NCBI GenBank assembly: GCA_963780815.1
Contig: CAWADG010000010.1
Coordinates: 158,990-222,989, forward strand
Direction of reading: 5' to 3'
DNA from: VRUE01 sp963780815
GTDB taxonomy: Bacteria > Actinomycetota > Thermoleophilia > Solirubrobacterales > 70-9
Length of the DNA: 64,000 nt
Below are positions 17,192 through 24,636 of this stretch, one piece after another; position 1 is the stretch's first letter; each line of letters starts with the position of its first letter. A program made the translations under genes and the position numbers. The notes below the pieces were generated by a model. That model did no database searches and was not told the DNA's origin. It saw only the letters and a program-made list of their open reading frames with translations.

Positions 17192-17968
17192 ATGCCCAGG
17201 TACTCCGAGGAGGAAGCACGCCTGGCTGTCGCTGCATCGATGTCCTACAGCGAAGTGCTTCGCCGTCTTGGAATGAGACCTGCCGGCGGCAATCACGCGG
17301 TTCTCCGGAAGTACGTCGATCACGTATGGCGCATCTCGACCGATCATTTCGATCCCAACGCTGCCTCGAACGCGTCCCCCAAGAACCCGCCGATGCCACT
17401 GGATGAGATTCTGGTCCAAGGCTCAACCTATTCGCGTCGGAACCTCAAGCGCCGCTTGTTCGATGAGAATCTCAGGGAGCGGAAGTGCGAGCTCTGCGGC
17501 CAGGGTGAAATCTGGCGTGGGAACCGAATGTCGCTGATCCTTGACCACATCAACGGAGTTCCCGACGACAATCGCTTGGAGAACCTCCGACTGGTCTGCC
17601 CGAACTGCGCGGCGACCCTAGAGACCCACTGCGGGCGGAAAAACCGGATGCCGCCCCCCATTCGTGCCTGCAAGAGGTGCGGCCGAAGGTTCACGGCGAA
17701 ATATCGGCGACACGCATATTGCTCCCGCGAGTGCGCAATTAGCCGGGATCGTTCAACCGAGCTTCGGGGGAGGCCGACACCCGATCGTCGAAAGGTGACG
17801 CGCCCACCCTACGAGCAACTGTTGGAGGAGATCGAGGCCGTCGGCTACTTGGCGGTGGGTCGCAAGTACGGGGTCTCCGACAACGCGGTGCGGAAGTGGG
17901 TTCGCTTCTACGAGAGGCAGATCGAGCGCGAGGTCGGCGAGAATTCGGCGCCCGTTGACGGCGGTTGA
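17192..17968 (+). CDS. HNH endonuclease with terminal HTH
   Basis: A 258-residue free-standing nuclease. Residues 1-50 carry an HTH-like segment (SYSEVLRRLGMRPAGGNH). A KCELCGQ pair (~residue 99) and LILDHINGVPDDNRLENLRL then VCPNCAATLETHCGRKN form the HNH/zinc core. A second zinc cluster CKRCGRRF...YCSREC follows, and residues ~215-245 hold another HTH (VGRKYGVSDNAVRKWVRF). This layout is like phage-type HNH homing endonucleases. Its base composition looks less GC-rich than its neighbours. It lies 68 bp from a tRNA gene, suggesting transfer. No partner methylase is present. Confidence 0.85.
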   Translation: MPRYSEEEARLAVAASMSYSEVLRRLGMRPAGGNHAVLRKYVDHVWRISTDHFDPNAASNASPKNPPMPLDEILVQGSTYSRRNLKRRLFDENLRERKCELCGQGEIWRGNRMSLILDHINGVPDDNRLENLRLVCPNCAATLETHCGRKNRMPPPIRACKRCGRRFTAKYRRHAYCSRECAISRDRSTELRGRPTPDRRKVTRPPYEQLLEEIEAVGYLAVGRKYGVSDNAVRKWVRFYERQIEREVGENSAPVDGG

Positions 17969-17999
17969 TCCCGTCTGGCGGCGCTCCTATGGTTGGCAC

Positions 18000-18569
18000 A
18001 TGGAGATGGGTGGCTTGGCGGCCGATCCCGAGGCCCAGAGGGAGCTGCGCCGCACCTGGAGGGCGCTGATGGCGATTGGGATCGCCGCGATCGTGATCGG
18101 CTGCATCGCGATCATCATCCCGGCCGCCTTCTCGGTCGGAACCGCGATCTTCGTCGGCTGGATCCTGATCATCGTCGGCGCCTTCCTGGTCGCAGCGGCG
18201 TTCAACGCGCCGACACTCGGCAGCGTTCTCCTGAGGCTGGTCTGGGCATTCCTGACGGTCATCGTCGGGTTCTGGCTGGTGATCGAACCTCACAACGGCA
18301 CCCTGACTCTGACCTTCGTCCTCGGCATCTATTTCCTGTTCATGGGCGTGACCCGGATCGCGGTCGCGTTCGCGAGCCGCGGCCAGCAGGGCGCCGGCCT
18401 CGTCGGCCTCAGCGGGATCGCCGGCCTCCTGATCGGGATCCTCGTCCTCGCCAAGCTGCCGAGCTCCGCCGACTGGGCGATCGGCCTCCTGGTCGGGATC
18501 GACCTGATCTTCGCCGGCTGGATGCTGGTCTCGATCGCCCTGGTCGGCAAAGAACTCTCCCGCGCCTGA
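18000..18569 (+). CDS. HdeD/DUF308-family membrane protein
   Basis: A 189-residue integral membrane protein with six predicted helices in three repeated pairs, e.g. MAIGIAAIVIGCIAIIIPAA, IFVGWILIIVGAFLVAAAF and LTFVLGIYFLFMGVTRIAVAF, the HdeD signature. HdeD proteins are linked with acid stress in enterobacteria; role here unknown. ATG 18000 is chosen because in-frame sequence upstream overlaps the HNH gene and is not family-like. Confidence 0.85.
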   Translation: MEMGGLAADPEAQRELRRTWRALMAIGIAAIVIGCIAIIIPAAFSVGTAIFVGWILIIVGAFLVAAAFNAPTLGSVLLRLVWAFLTVIVGFWLVIEPHNGTLTLTFVLGIYFLFMGVTRIAVAFASRGQQGAGLVGLSGIAGLLIGILVLAKLPSSADWAIGLLVGIDLIFAGWMLVSIALVGKELSRA

Positions 18570-18570
18570 C

Positions 18571-18665
18571 GCGGTCCGCGCAAGCAGGACAAGGACGCAG
18601 GGAGCGAAGCGTGCTCTGCACGTGAGCGACCGAGGACGCCGAGCTGCGCAGCGCAGGGCGCGTCA
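18571..18665. repeat. dispersed palindromic repeat, second copy
   Basis: About 95 bp between the HdeD-like gene and glmU. It contains CAAGCAGGACAAGGACGCAG, a GTGC-TCT-GCAC hairpin and CCGAGGACGCCG, bounded by CTGACGCG and CGCGTCAG. The AAGCAGG, AGGACGCA, GAGGACGCCG and CTGCGC blocks match, in inverse orientation, the long hairpin at 12304-12468. It may act as a terminator for the HdeD-like gene. Confidence 0.55.
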
Positions 18666-18680
18666 GACTACGATTCCGGG

Positions 18681-20078
18681 GTGAGTTCGCCTCTGGTCCT
18701 GGTCCTGGCGGCGGGCGAGGGGACCCGCATGCGCTCCTCGCTGCCGAAGATGCTGCATCCCGTCTGCGGGCGCCCGATGGTCGCCTGGCCGATCCTCGCC
18801 GCCCGCGAGGCCGGGGCCGGCCGCGTCGCGGTCATCGTCTCGCCGAAGCACGACCTCGCCCCCGGCCTGCCCGAGGGAACCGAGACCGTCGTCCAGCCCG
18901 AGCCAGACGGGACCGGGGGCGCTCTTCGCGCGGCCGTAGACCTGATCGGCGAAGCGGACACCGTCGTCGTCCTTTCGGGCGACCACCCGGTCGTCTCCCC
19001 GGCGGCGATCGCCGAGCTGCTCGAGGCCCACCGCGAGGTTGACGCCGGTGCGACGGTGATGACCGCCGTGCTCGAGGAGCCCGGCAGCTACGGCCGGATC
19101 ATCCGTGACCCCGACTCGGGCGACCTCGCCCGGATCGTCGAGGCGAAGGGGGAGGGCGACGCGACCCCCGAGCAGCTCGAGATCCGCGAGGTCAACACCG
19201 GCGCCTACGCCTTCGCCGCCGCCCCGCTCGCCGAGGCGCTCGGCCGGATCGGCAACGACAACTCCCAGGGCGAGTACTACATCGGTGACGCCCTGCCGCT
19301 GATCCGCGAGGCGGGCCGCCGCGTCCTCGCCGCCGTCACCGATGACGAGGGCGTGATGATGGGCGTCAACACCCGGGCCGAGCTGGCGATCGCCGAGGTC
19401 GAGTCCCGCCGCCGGATCCTCGAGGCCCACATGCTTGCCGGGGTGACGATCGTCGACCCCGCCTCGACCTGGATCGAGGCAGACGTCGAGATCGCCGCCG
19501 ACGCGCGGATCGAGCCAGGCACCAGCCTCAGGGGCGGCTCCGCGGTCGGTGCGAACTCGACCGTCGGCCCACTCACCACCCTGATCGACGTGCGCCTCGG
19601 CGAGGGCGTCGTCGTCCCGCACTCCTATCTGGTCGAGTGCGACGTCCTCGACGGCTGTCAGGTCGGCCCCTACGCTTACCTGCGGCCCGGAACCGAGCTC
19701 GCCCCCGGCGCCAAGGCCGGGTCCTTCGTCGAGATCAAGAACTCGATGATCGGCGAGGGCGCCAAGGTTCCCCACCTCTCCTACGTCGGCGACGCCGAGG
19801 TCGGCGCCGGCAGCAACCTCGGCGCCGGCACCGTGACCGCCAACTACGACGGTTTCCGCAAGCACCGGACGGTGATCGGCGACCAGGTGCGGATCGGCGT
19901 TGACACGATGCTGATCGCCCCGGTACAAGTCGGGGACAAGGCCTACACTGGCGCCGGAGCGGTGCTGAAGGACGACGTTCCCGAAGGGGCACTTGCGGTG
20001 AGCGACAACGATCAGCGGAACATCGAGGGCTACGCCGAGAAGAAGGCGGGCGAGATTCGTGAGGAGGAGGACGAGTGA
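18681..20078 (+). CDS. glmU: bifunctional UDP-GlcNAc pyrophosphorylase / glucosamine-1-P acetyltransferase
   Basis: A 465-residue enzyme making UDP-GlcNAc for peptidoglycan. The N-terminal uridylyltransferase has LAAGEGTRMRSSLPKMLHP and LSGDHPVVSP. From ~residue 250 a left-handed beta-helix of hexapeptide repeats carries the acetyltransferase site (PYAYLRPGTELAPGAK, KNSMIGEGAKVPHLSYVGDA, NYDGFRKHRT). GTG start at 18681. It overlaps prs by four bases, the standard actinobacterial glmU-prs pair. Confidence 0.96.
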   Translation: MSSPLVLVLAAGEGTRMRSSLPKMLHPVCGRPMVAWPILAAREAGAGRVAVIVSPKHDLAPGLPEGTETVVQPEPDGTGGALRAAVDLIGEADTVVVLSGDHPVVSPAAIAELLEAHREVDAGATVMTAVLEEPGSYGRIIRDPDSGDLARIVEAKGEGDATPEQLEIREVNTGAYAFAAAPLAEALGRIGNDNSQGEYYIGDALPLIREAGRRVLAAVTDDEGVMMGVNTRAELAIAEVESRRRILEAHMLAGVTIVDPASTWIEADVEIAADARIEPGTSLRGGSAVGANSTVGPLTTLIDVRLGEGVVVPHSYLVECDVLDGCQVGPYAYLRPGTELAPGAKAGSFVEIKNSMIGEGAKVPHLSYVGDAEVGAGSNLGAGTVTANYDGFRKHRTVIGDQVRIGVDTMLIAPVQVGDKAYTGAGAVLKDDVPEGALAVSDNDQRNIEGYAEKKAGEIREEEDE

Positions 20079-21112
20079 GCGCGATCGAGGAGCGCCCGGA
20101 GACGGCGGCGGCGACCGCCATCGGGCACGACTACTCGAAGCGGATGATGGTCTTCGGCGGCCGCAGCTCGATGGAGCTCGCCGCCCGGGTCGCGAACAAG
20201 CTCGACATCGACCTCGGGCAGGTGACGCTGAAGACCTTTGCCAACGGCGAGGTCTACTGCCGCTACGAGGAGTCGATCCGCGGCGCCGACGTCTTCATCG
20301 TCCAGTCGACCAGCGCCAACGAGCAGAGCGGGATGACCCCAAACGACGCGCTGATCGAGCTGCTGACCATGATCGACGCCGCCCAGGGCGCCTCGGCCCA
20401 CCGGATAATCGCCGTCATGCCCTGGTACGGCTATGCCCGCCAGGACAAGAAGTCGGCCCCGCGTGAGCCGATCTCGGCCCGGATCGTCGCCAAGTGCCTC
20501 GAGGGGGTCGGGACCGACCGCGTCCTGACGATGGACCTCCACGCCGGACAGGTTCAGGGCTTCTTCCACATCCCGGTCGACCACATGACCGCGATGCCGA
20601 TGCTGACCCAGTGGTTCGTCGACCAGAACATGACCGACGACCTCGTGATCGTCTCCCCGGACGCCGGCCGGGTGAAGACGGCCCGCAACTTCGCCCGCCG
20701 GGTCGGCACCCACTGGGCGGTGATGGAGAAGGAGCGCCCCGCCCAGCAGGTCGCCGAGATCGGCTATGTGGTCGGCGACGTCAAGGGCAAGACGGCGGTT
20801 CTCGTCGACGACATGATCGACACCGCGGGCACACTCTGCGCCGCGGCCCAGACCGTGCGCGACGAGGGCGCGGCGCGGGTCATCGCCTGCGCGACCCACG
20901 GTGTCTTCTCCGGTCCCGCCTACGAGCGGCTCGCCTATGAGAACTCCGGGATCGAGCGGATCGTCGTCACCGACACGATCCCGCTGCGGCCCGACGCCCC
21001 CGACAACATCACGGTCCTGACAACCGCCAGCACCTTCGCCGACTCGATTCGGCGGATCTTCACCGACGACTCCGTCTCGGAGATCTTCGCCGGCGAGAAC
21101 CAGCTCTTCTAG
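20075..21112 (+). CDS. prs: ribose-phosphate pyrophosphokinase
   Basis: A 345-residue PRPP synthase using ATP and ribose 5-phosphate. Motifs: FANGEVYCRYEESIRG, PWYGYARQDKKSAPREPISA (ATP loop), DLHAGQVQGFF, VIVSPDAGRVK and the PRPP loop VLVDDMIDTAGT. The last codons and TAG lie within the 14-bp att-like repeat at 21100-21113, so the putative integrated element keeps the gene intact. GTG start overlapping glmU. Confidence 0.96.
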   Translation: MSAIEERPETAAATAIGHDYSKRMMVFGGRSSMELAARVANKLDIDLGQVTLKTFANGEVYCRYEESIRGADVFIVQSTSANEQSGMTPNDALIELLTMIDAAQGASAHRIIAVMPWYGYARQDKKSAPREPISARIVAKCLEGVGTDRVLTMDLHAGQVQGFFHIPVDHMTAMPMLTQWFVDQNMTDDLVIVSPDAGRVKTARNFARRVGTHWAVMEKERPAQQVAEIGYVVGDVKGKTAVLVDDMIDTAGTLCAAAQTVRDEGAARVIACATHGVFSGPAYERLAYENSGIERIVVTDTIPLRPDAPDNITVLTTASTFADSIRRIFTDDSVSEIFAGENQLF

Positions 21113-21113
21113 C
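21100..21113 (+). repeat. att-like direct repeat, left copy
   Basis: CCAGCTCTTCTAGC spans the last two prs codons and the stop. It is identical to 30343-30356. A 14-mer repeat alone could occur by chance in 64 kb; its position at a gene 3' end next to int and arm-type repeats is what makes it meaningful. Confidence 0.6.
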
Positions 21114-21147
21114 GTCACCCGCATTCCAGCGCGGTTTGCAGCCGATT

Positions 21148-21167
21148 TGCTAACGACGTGCTAACGA
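21148..21167 (+). promoter_or_regulatory. paired integrase arm-type sites (left)
   Basis: Two copies of TGCTAACGA start at 21148 and 21159, i.e. 11 bp or one helical turn apart, 35-54 bp inside the left att-like repeat. Same-strand direct repeats like this are typical of tyrosine-recombinase arm binding. Matching copies lie near the right end. Confidence 0.55.
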
Positions 21168-21301
21168 GCGAGGACGCAATGCGGCTCACGGACGGCCAGG
21201 GGAGTGCCCGAACCTTCCTTCGGAAAGGCGTCCAAGCTGGGGAGCGCTTTAGTTTGCGGATCTAAGCTCTGCGGACCGGATTCGCCATCAAGGAGGCCCA
21301 A

Positions 21302-21538
21302 ATGTCCGGTTTATTGCGCAAGAGCGCGTTGTTAGCGACCACCGCGGCACTTGCATTCAGTGGAGTGGCAGCCACTGCTGGCGCGGATTCCAGCAATGGC
21401 CATCACGAGCACTGGACCGCAAAGCAGTGCGCGAATCAATCTAAACGGTGGAAAAAGGCACATAAGCACCCCACCGAAAAGCAGACGAAACAGGAGAACA
21501 AAGTCCTGAAAAAGCACGACTGCACCGAGACGGTCTGA
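21302..21538 (+). CDS. small secreted His/Lys-rich peptide
   Basis: A 78-residue protein with a clear Sec signal peptide (residues 1-28, LLRKSALLATTAALAFSGVA, AxA-like cut near TAGADS). The mature ~50 residues are rich in His and Lys (GHHEHW, RWKKAHKHPTEK) with two cysteines (QCANQ, KHDC) that could pair. AAGGAG lies nine bases before the ATG. It sits between the left att-like site and the integrase. Not a recognised family; metal binding or an antimicrobial-like role is conceivable but unsupported. Confidence 0.65.
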   Translation: MSGLLRKSALLATTAALAFSGVAATAGADSSNGHHEHWTAKQCANQSKRWKKAHKHPTEKQTKQENKVLKKHDCTETV

Positions 21539-21634
21539 GCCAACCCTGCCCTCGCCCCGCACCCACTCAGCGGCGGGGCGACGGCGGGGCACAATCGAGC
21601 CGGTGGGTTTCCCAAGGATGCAGCCGGGCGCCCA

Positions 21635-22750
21635 TCAGCCGAGCAGCGCCGCCACCCGCTCAGCCGCCAACTCGTCGGACTGCGGCAACAGGTGGGCATA
21701 AGTCGAGAGGACGATCTTCGGGTCATCGCCGAGCCGAGCCGCGACGATATGGACCGGGACACCCGTCGGTCAGCGCCAGGGTAGCGGCCGTGTGGCGCAG
21801 GACGTGCATCGTCCCGCTCGGGATCCCGGCGGCCTTGCGGTGCTTGGCGAACTGCTCGGTGAGCCGCTGCGGATGGATCGGCCCGCCGAGCGCGATCGGC
21901 GAAGACGAGGTCGCGGTCGACGTAGGCCTCGCCGGCGAAGTCGCGCTCGAGCAGTTGCGCGTCGCGGTGGCGGCGCAGGGTCTCGACGGTCTCGGGGTCG
22001 AGCGCGATCGTCCGGCGTGACCGTGCCGACTTCGGCGGGCCGAGCGTGGCGCCGCCTCGGGTCGGGACGAGCTGCTGCTCGACCGCCAGCTTGCGCGGCC
22101 TCGAGGTCGAGGTGGCGCCAGGGGAGCCCGGCCAGCTCGCCGCGGCGCATCCCGGTCGTCGCCGCCAGCCGCCACAACGGATACAGCGCGGTCGTCGTCG
22201 ACGCACCTCGAGGAAGCGGCGCAGCTCGGCGGCGGTCCAAGCCTGGGCACGGGTCGTCGTCGGCGACGGCGGGTCGGCCAGATCGGCCGGGTTGCGGACC
22301 AACTTCGACCACCTGACCGCGTCGCGCAGGACTGCGGTGCAAGACGGCATGGACGACGCGGCGGGTCGAGACCGAGAGGCCGCGCTGCTCGAGCTTTCGA
22401 TAGAGCGCGTTCAGGTCGCCGCCGCTCAACGTCTGCAACCGCCGCTGGCCGAGCTCGGGGACGATGTAGCTGCGGATCGTCGAGCGGTACTTGGTGAAGC
22501 TGAGCGGGCGCAGCGTCCCCTCGATCGCCGGCAACCATTCCTGCTCGAGGAACCGGCCGAGCGTCAGCTTCGAGGGCGCCGCGTAGGAGCCGTCGCCAAG
22601 ACGGGAGAGCGTGTCGGTCAGGAACCGTTCGGCCTCGCGCTTGGTCTTGAAGCCGCCCCTGGTGCGCTGAGCGCGTTTCTGCGACTCGCCCCGTGGCTCG
22701 TCCCACATGGTGGTCCAGGTCTCGCCGCGCTTTCTGATGTGGCCTCTCAT
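21635..22750 (-). pseudogene. tyrosine recombinase/integrase, multiply frameshifted
   Basis: Starting at ATG 22750, the first ~140 residues are a normal N-terminal arm and core-binding region (RGHIRKRGETWTTMWDE, REAERFLTDTLSRLGDGSY, FLEQEWLPAIEGTLRPLS). The catalytic domain is then split over several frames: RLAATTGMRRGELAGL (first Arg), RTIALDPETVETLR, HVLRHTAATLAL (His-x-x-Arg) and KIVLSTYAHLLPQSDE (Tyr). At least four one-base shifts are needed to join them; no nonsense codons occur within the pieces. It should be inactive as read, unless the shifts are assembly errors. Confidence 0.85.
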
Positions 22751-23433
22751 GGCTTCGCCTCGCCGCCGCGGCCGCGGACCGCCGGACCGAGGAAGCCGCG
22801 CTCGCGCGCAGCGGCAACCCAACGAGCGGCGGTCGACCTTGCCGCATGCATCGCGTCGGCCACGGTCTGAGTCGGTGGGTCGCCGTGCTCGACCGCGGCC
22901 CGATAGAGCTCGGCCACCTGGTGAAGGTTCTCGTCAGTCAACGGTGAGCCCTGGCGCGGTAGGCGCGCGCCTGCTGCGAACTGCTCGTAGAACTCGGCGC
23001 GGTCCGCCGTGGTCAGCGCCACCGGTTGCGGTCGACCGCCGCGCGGCACCGCGTCCTCGAGGCCTCTGGATCGGCGGGGAACCAGGAGCCCGGAGTAAGA
23101 GCCCCTGCCCGGCGCCTGCGGATCTTCCCAGGCCGGCGACTCGAACTTCCGGCCGGCCGCCATCACGGCGTCGCGCAACATCCGGTTGAGCGCCACGGAG
23201 TGCACAGCGGCGCTCGTGACCTCGCCGCCGGGCTCACCGGGGAGGATCGTGAGCTCTCGGCATAGCGGCTTGCCCTGCTCCATCACGATGTCGACGACGA
23301 CCTCGGCGTTCTCGCGCGAGATAAGGGCTCGGAACCGTTGCGGGACCACGTACCGCTCGCCAAACAGGACGAAGATGTCGCCCTGCGGCGCGATCTGGAT
23401 CCCGGTCGAGTCCTTCGGCTCATTCACGGACAA
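22747..23433 (-). CDS. element protein of unknown function upstream of integrase
   Basis: A 228-residue protein with a TTG start (23433; GTG at 23427 also possible). Residues 1-90 form a beta-rich region without recognised motif. The C-terminal ~70 residues (NLHQVAELYRAAVEHG, TQTVADAMHAARSTAARWVA) look like the HTH that actinobacterial elements often carry in a gene before int. The stop overlaps the integrase ATG by four bases, so they form an operon. Divergent from the XRE gene; probably a regulator of element transfer or excision by position only. Confidence 0.6.
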   Translation of the reverse strand: MSVNEPKDSTGIQIAPQGDIFVLFGERYVVPQRFRALISRENAEVVVDIVMEQGKPLCRELTILPGEPGGEVTSAAVHSVALNRMLRDAVMAAGRKFESPAWEDPQAPGRGSYSGLLVPRRSRGLEDAVPRGGRPQPVALTTADRAEFYEQFAAGARLPRQGSPLTDENLHQVAELYRAAVEHGDPPTQTVADAMHAARSTAARWVAAARERGFLGPAVRGRGGEAKP

Positions 23434-23435
23434 TA

Positions 23436-23500
23436 CGGTACAGCATCGGTAAGCCGACCCGCCAGCTTGCAGGAAATCGAGACAGTAAGGTCGGTATAGC
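23436..23500. promoter_or_regulatory. three CGGTA-type operator-like repeats
   Basis: CGGTACAGC (23436), CGGTAAGCC (23447) and CGGTATAGC (23492) lie in the 84-bp gap between the divergent int operon and the XRE/excisionase operon. The first two are 11 bp apart. They are plausible binding sites for the adjacent XRE repressor or excisionase. Confidence 0.45.
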
Positions 23501-23517
23501 GGCTTATCATTCTTGGT

Positions 23518-23757
23518 ATGACCGAGCAGGAGATGCAGCTACTGATCGAGGTCCGCCAGGCGATCGCCACCGGCAGGGCGAAGCGGGTGAGAGAGCTGTC
23601 CGGCCTCTCGATGTCGGAGCTGGCGCGACGAGTCGGCGTTAGGCCGGCGACCGTCAGCCGGTGGGAGTCGGGCCACCGTCGGCCCGCCGGCGATGCGGCG
23701 CTGGCTTATGGCCGGGCGCTGCGGGAGATCACCGAGGGACTGGCAATTCATGGGTGA
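23518..23757 (+). CDS. XRE-family HTH regulator
   Basis: A 79-residue Cro/CI-like DNA-binding protein. The HTH is LSMSELARRVGVRPATVSRWESGHRRP (positions ~30-55), the classic XRE fold. It begins the rightward gene set of the element, divergent from int, the position of a lysogeny-type repressor. It overlaps the excisionase-type gene by eight bases. Confidence 0.85.
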   Translation: MTEQEMQLLIEVRQAIATGRAKRVRELSGLSMSELARRVGVRPATVSRWESGHRRPAGDAALAYGRALREITEGLAIHG

Positions 23758-24019
23758 GCCGCTCGTCTACACCGTCGAGGAGGTCGCTGCCGAGCTGCGG
23801 ATCGGCCGCTCCGCAGCTTACGAGGCGGTACGCCGGGGCGAGATCCCGGCGGTGCGAGTCGGGCGCGCCTGGCGCATTCCCCGACATCAGCTTGAGGCCC
23901 TACTAGGGCTCAAGAACGGCGACGGCCCGGCGGAAGAACCGGGCCATCGCGAAAACCAAACCAAGGAGGAGCAGAGTGCATCCGAGGAACAAGACATTAG
24001 AGGACCGGCTCGACGCTGA
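23750..24019 (+). CDS. excisionase-type (MerR-like HTH_17) DNA-binding protein
   Basis: An 89-residue protein. The winged HTH is VYTVEEVAAELRIGRSAAYE followed by RRGEIPAVRVGRAWRIPRHQ, which is diagnostic for excisionase-family DNA-binding proteins. A charged tail (EEPGHRENQTKEEQ) follows. It probably steers recombination direction of the neighbouring integrase or regulates the replication genes. Start ATG 23750 overlaps the XRE gene; no closer RBS-supported start was seen. Confidence 0.85.
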   Translation: MGEPLVYTVEEVAAELRIGRSAAYEAVRRGEIPAVRVGRAWRIPRHQLEALLGLKNGDGPAEEPGHRENQTKEEQSASEEQDIRGPARR

Positions 24020-24448
24020 GTTTGCCGAGGCCTGGAGACCCGACCCCGGCGACCGGCTGATCGGGATCATCGACGAACTCGGCAGGTTCGACGCCGGACA
24101 CGGCGCCTACCCCACCGTGACGATCGTCAGCGAGACCGGATCAACCGAAAAGGGCGAGCCGATCGAGGCCGACGGGCGCAGGACGTTCCACGGCTCCATG
24201 AAGTCGCGCAACGGGAGCTGTCCAAGATCGCGCCACGTCTCAGCGATCGGATCGGGATTCGGTTCGACGGCAAGCACCCGGAGAAGGGCTACGGCCAGTA
24301 CCGGATCACCAGCGACAGCGAGCCGGCCTTCAACTGGAAGGAGTTCGGTTACCAGGGCGCCGACGAGGAGCCGGAGCCGGACGAGGGCCAGTCGCCGTAC
24401 ATCGCGACGGACGACGACGACGACGGCGGCGCGATCGCGCCGTTCTAG
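23976..24448 (+). pseudogene. small element protein, one frameshift
   Basis: Begins with an in-frame start at 23976 (HPRNKTLEDRLDAEF) after an AAGGAGG box. The frame reads well to HGS near 24196, then continues one frame over as EVAQRELSKIAPRLSDRIGI, ending DDDDDGGAIAPF at 24448. A single missing C near 24197 explains this. The PGDRLIGIIDELG, PTVTIVSETG and RIGIRFDGKH strands suggest an OB-like nucleic-acid-binding protein, as is common beside element primases. Overlaps the excisionase-type gene. Confidence 0.6.
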
Positions 24449-24453
24449 GTCCG

Positions 24454-24636
24454 GTGAACGACCACGACGACAAGATCATCAAGTGGCTCATCGGCCAGGT
24501 CGGAAGGATCGAGTCGCTGCACGCGGAGGTCGAGAACCTCAAGGTCGACCTAGCCTGGGCGCTCGAGCGGCTCGAGAATCTCGACCCCACCGACGAGAAG
24601 GAGCCCGTCGGTGAGCAGACCGCACTCACCCTCTGA
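24454..24636 (+). CDS. small coiled-coil protein
   Basis: A 60-residue protein with GTG start. Nearly all of it is one amphipathic helix (IIKWLIGQVGRIESLHAEVE then LKVDLAWALERLENL), likely a coiled-coil dimer. It sits between the OB-like gene and the primase-helicase, overlapping the latter by 26 bases. Function unknown; maybe a replication accessory. Confidence 0.55.
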   Translation: MNDHDDKIIKWLIGQVGRIESLHAEVENLKVDLAWALERLENLDPTDEKEPVGEQTALTL

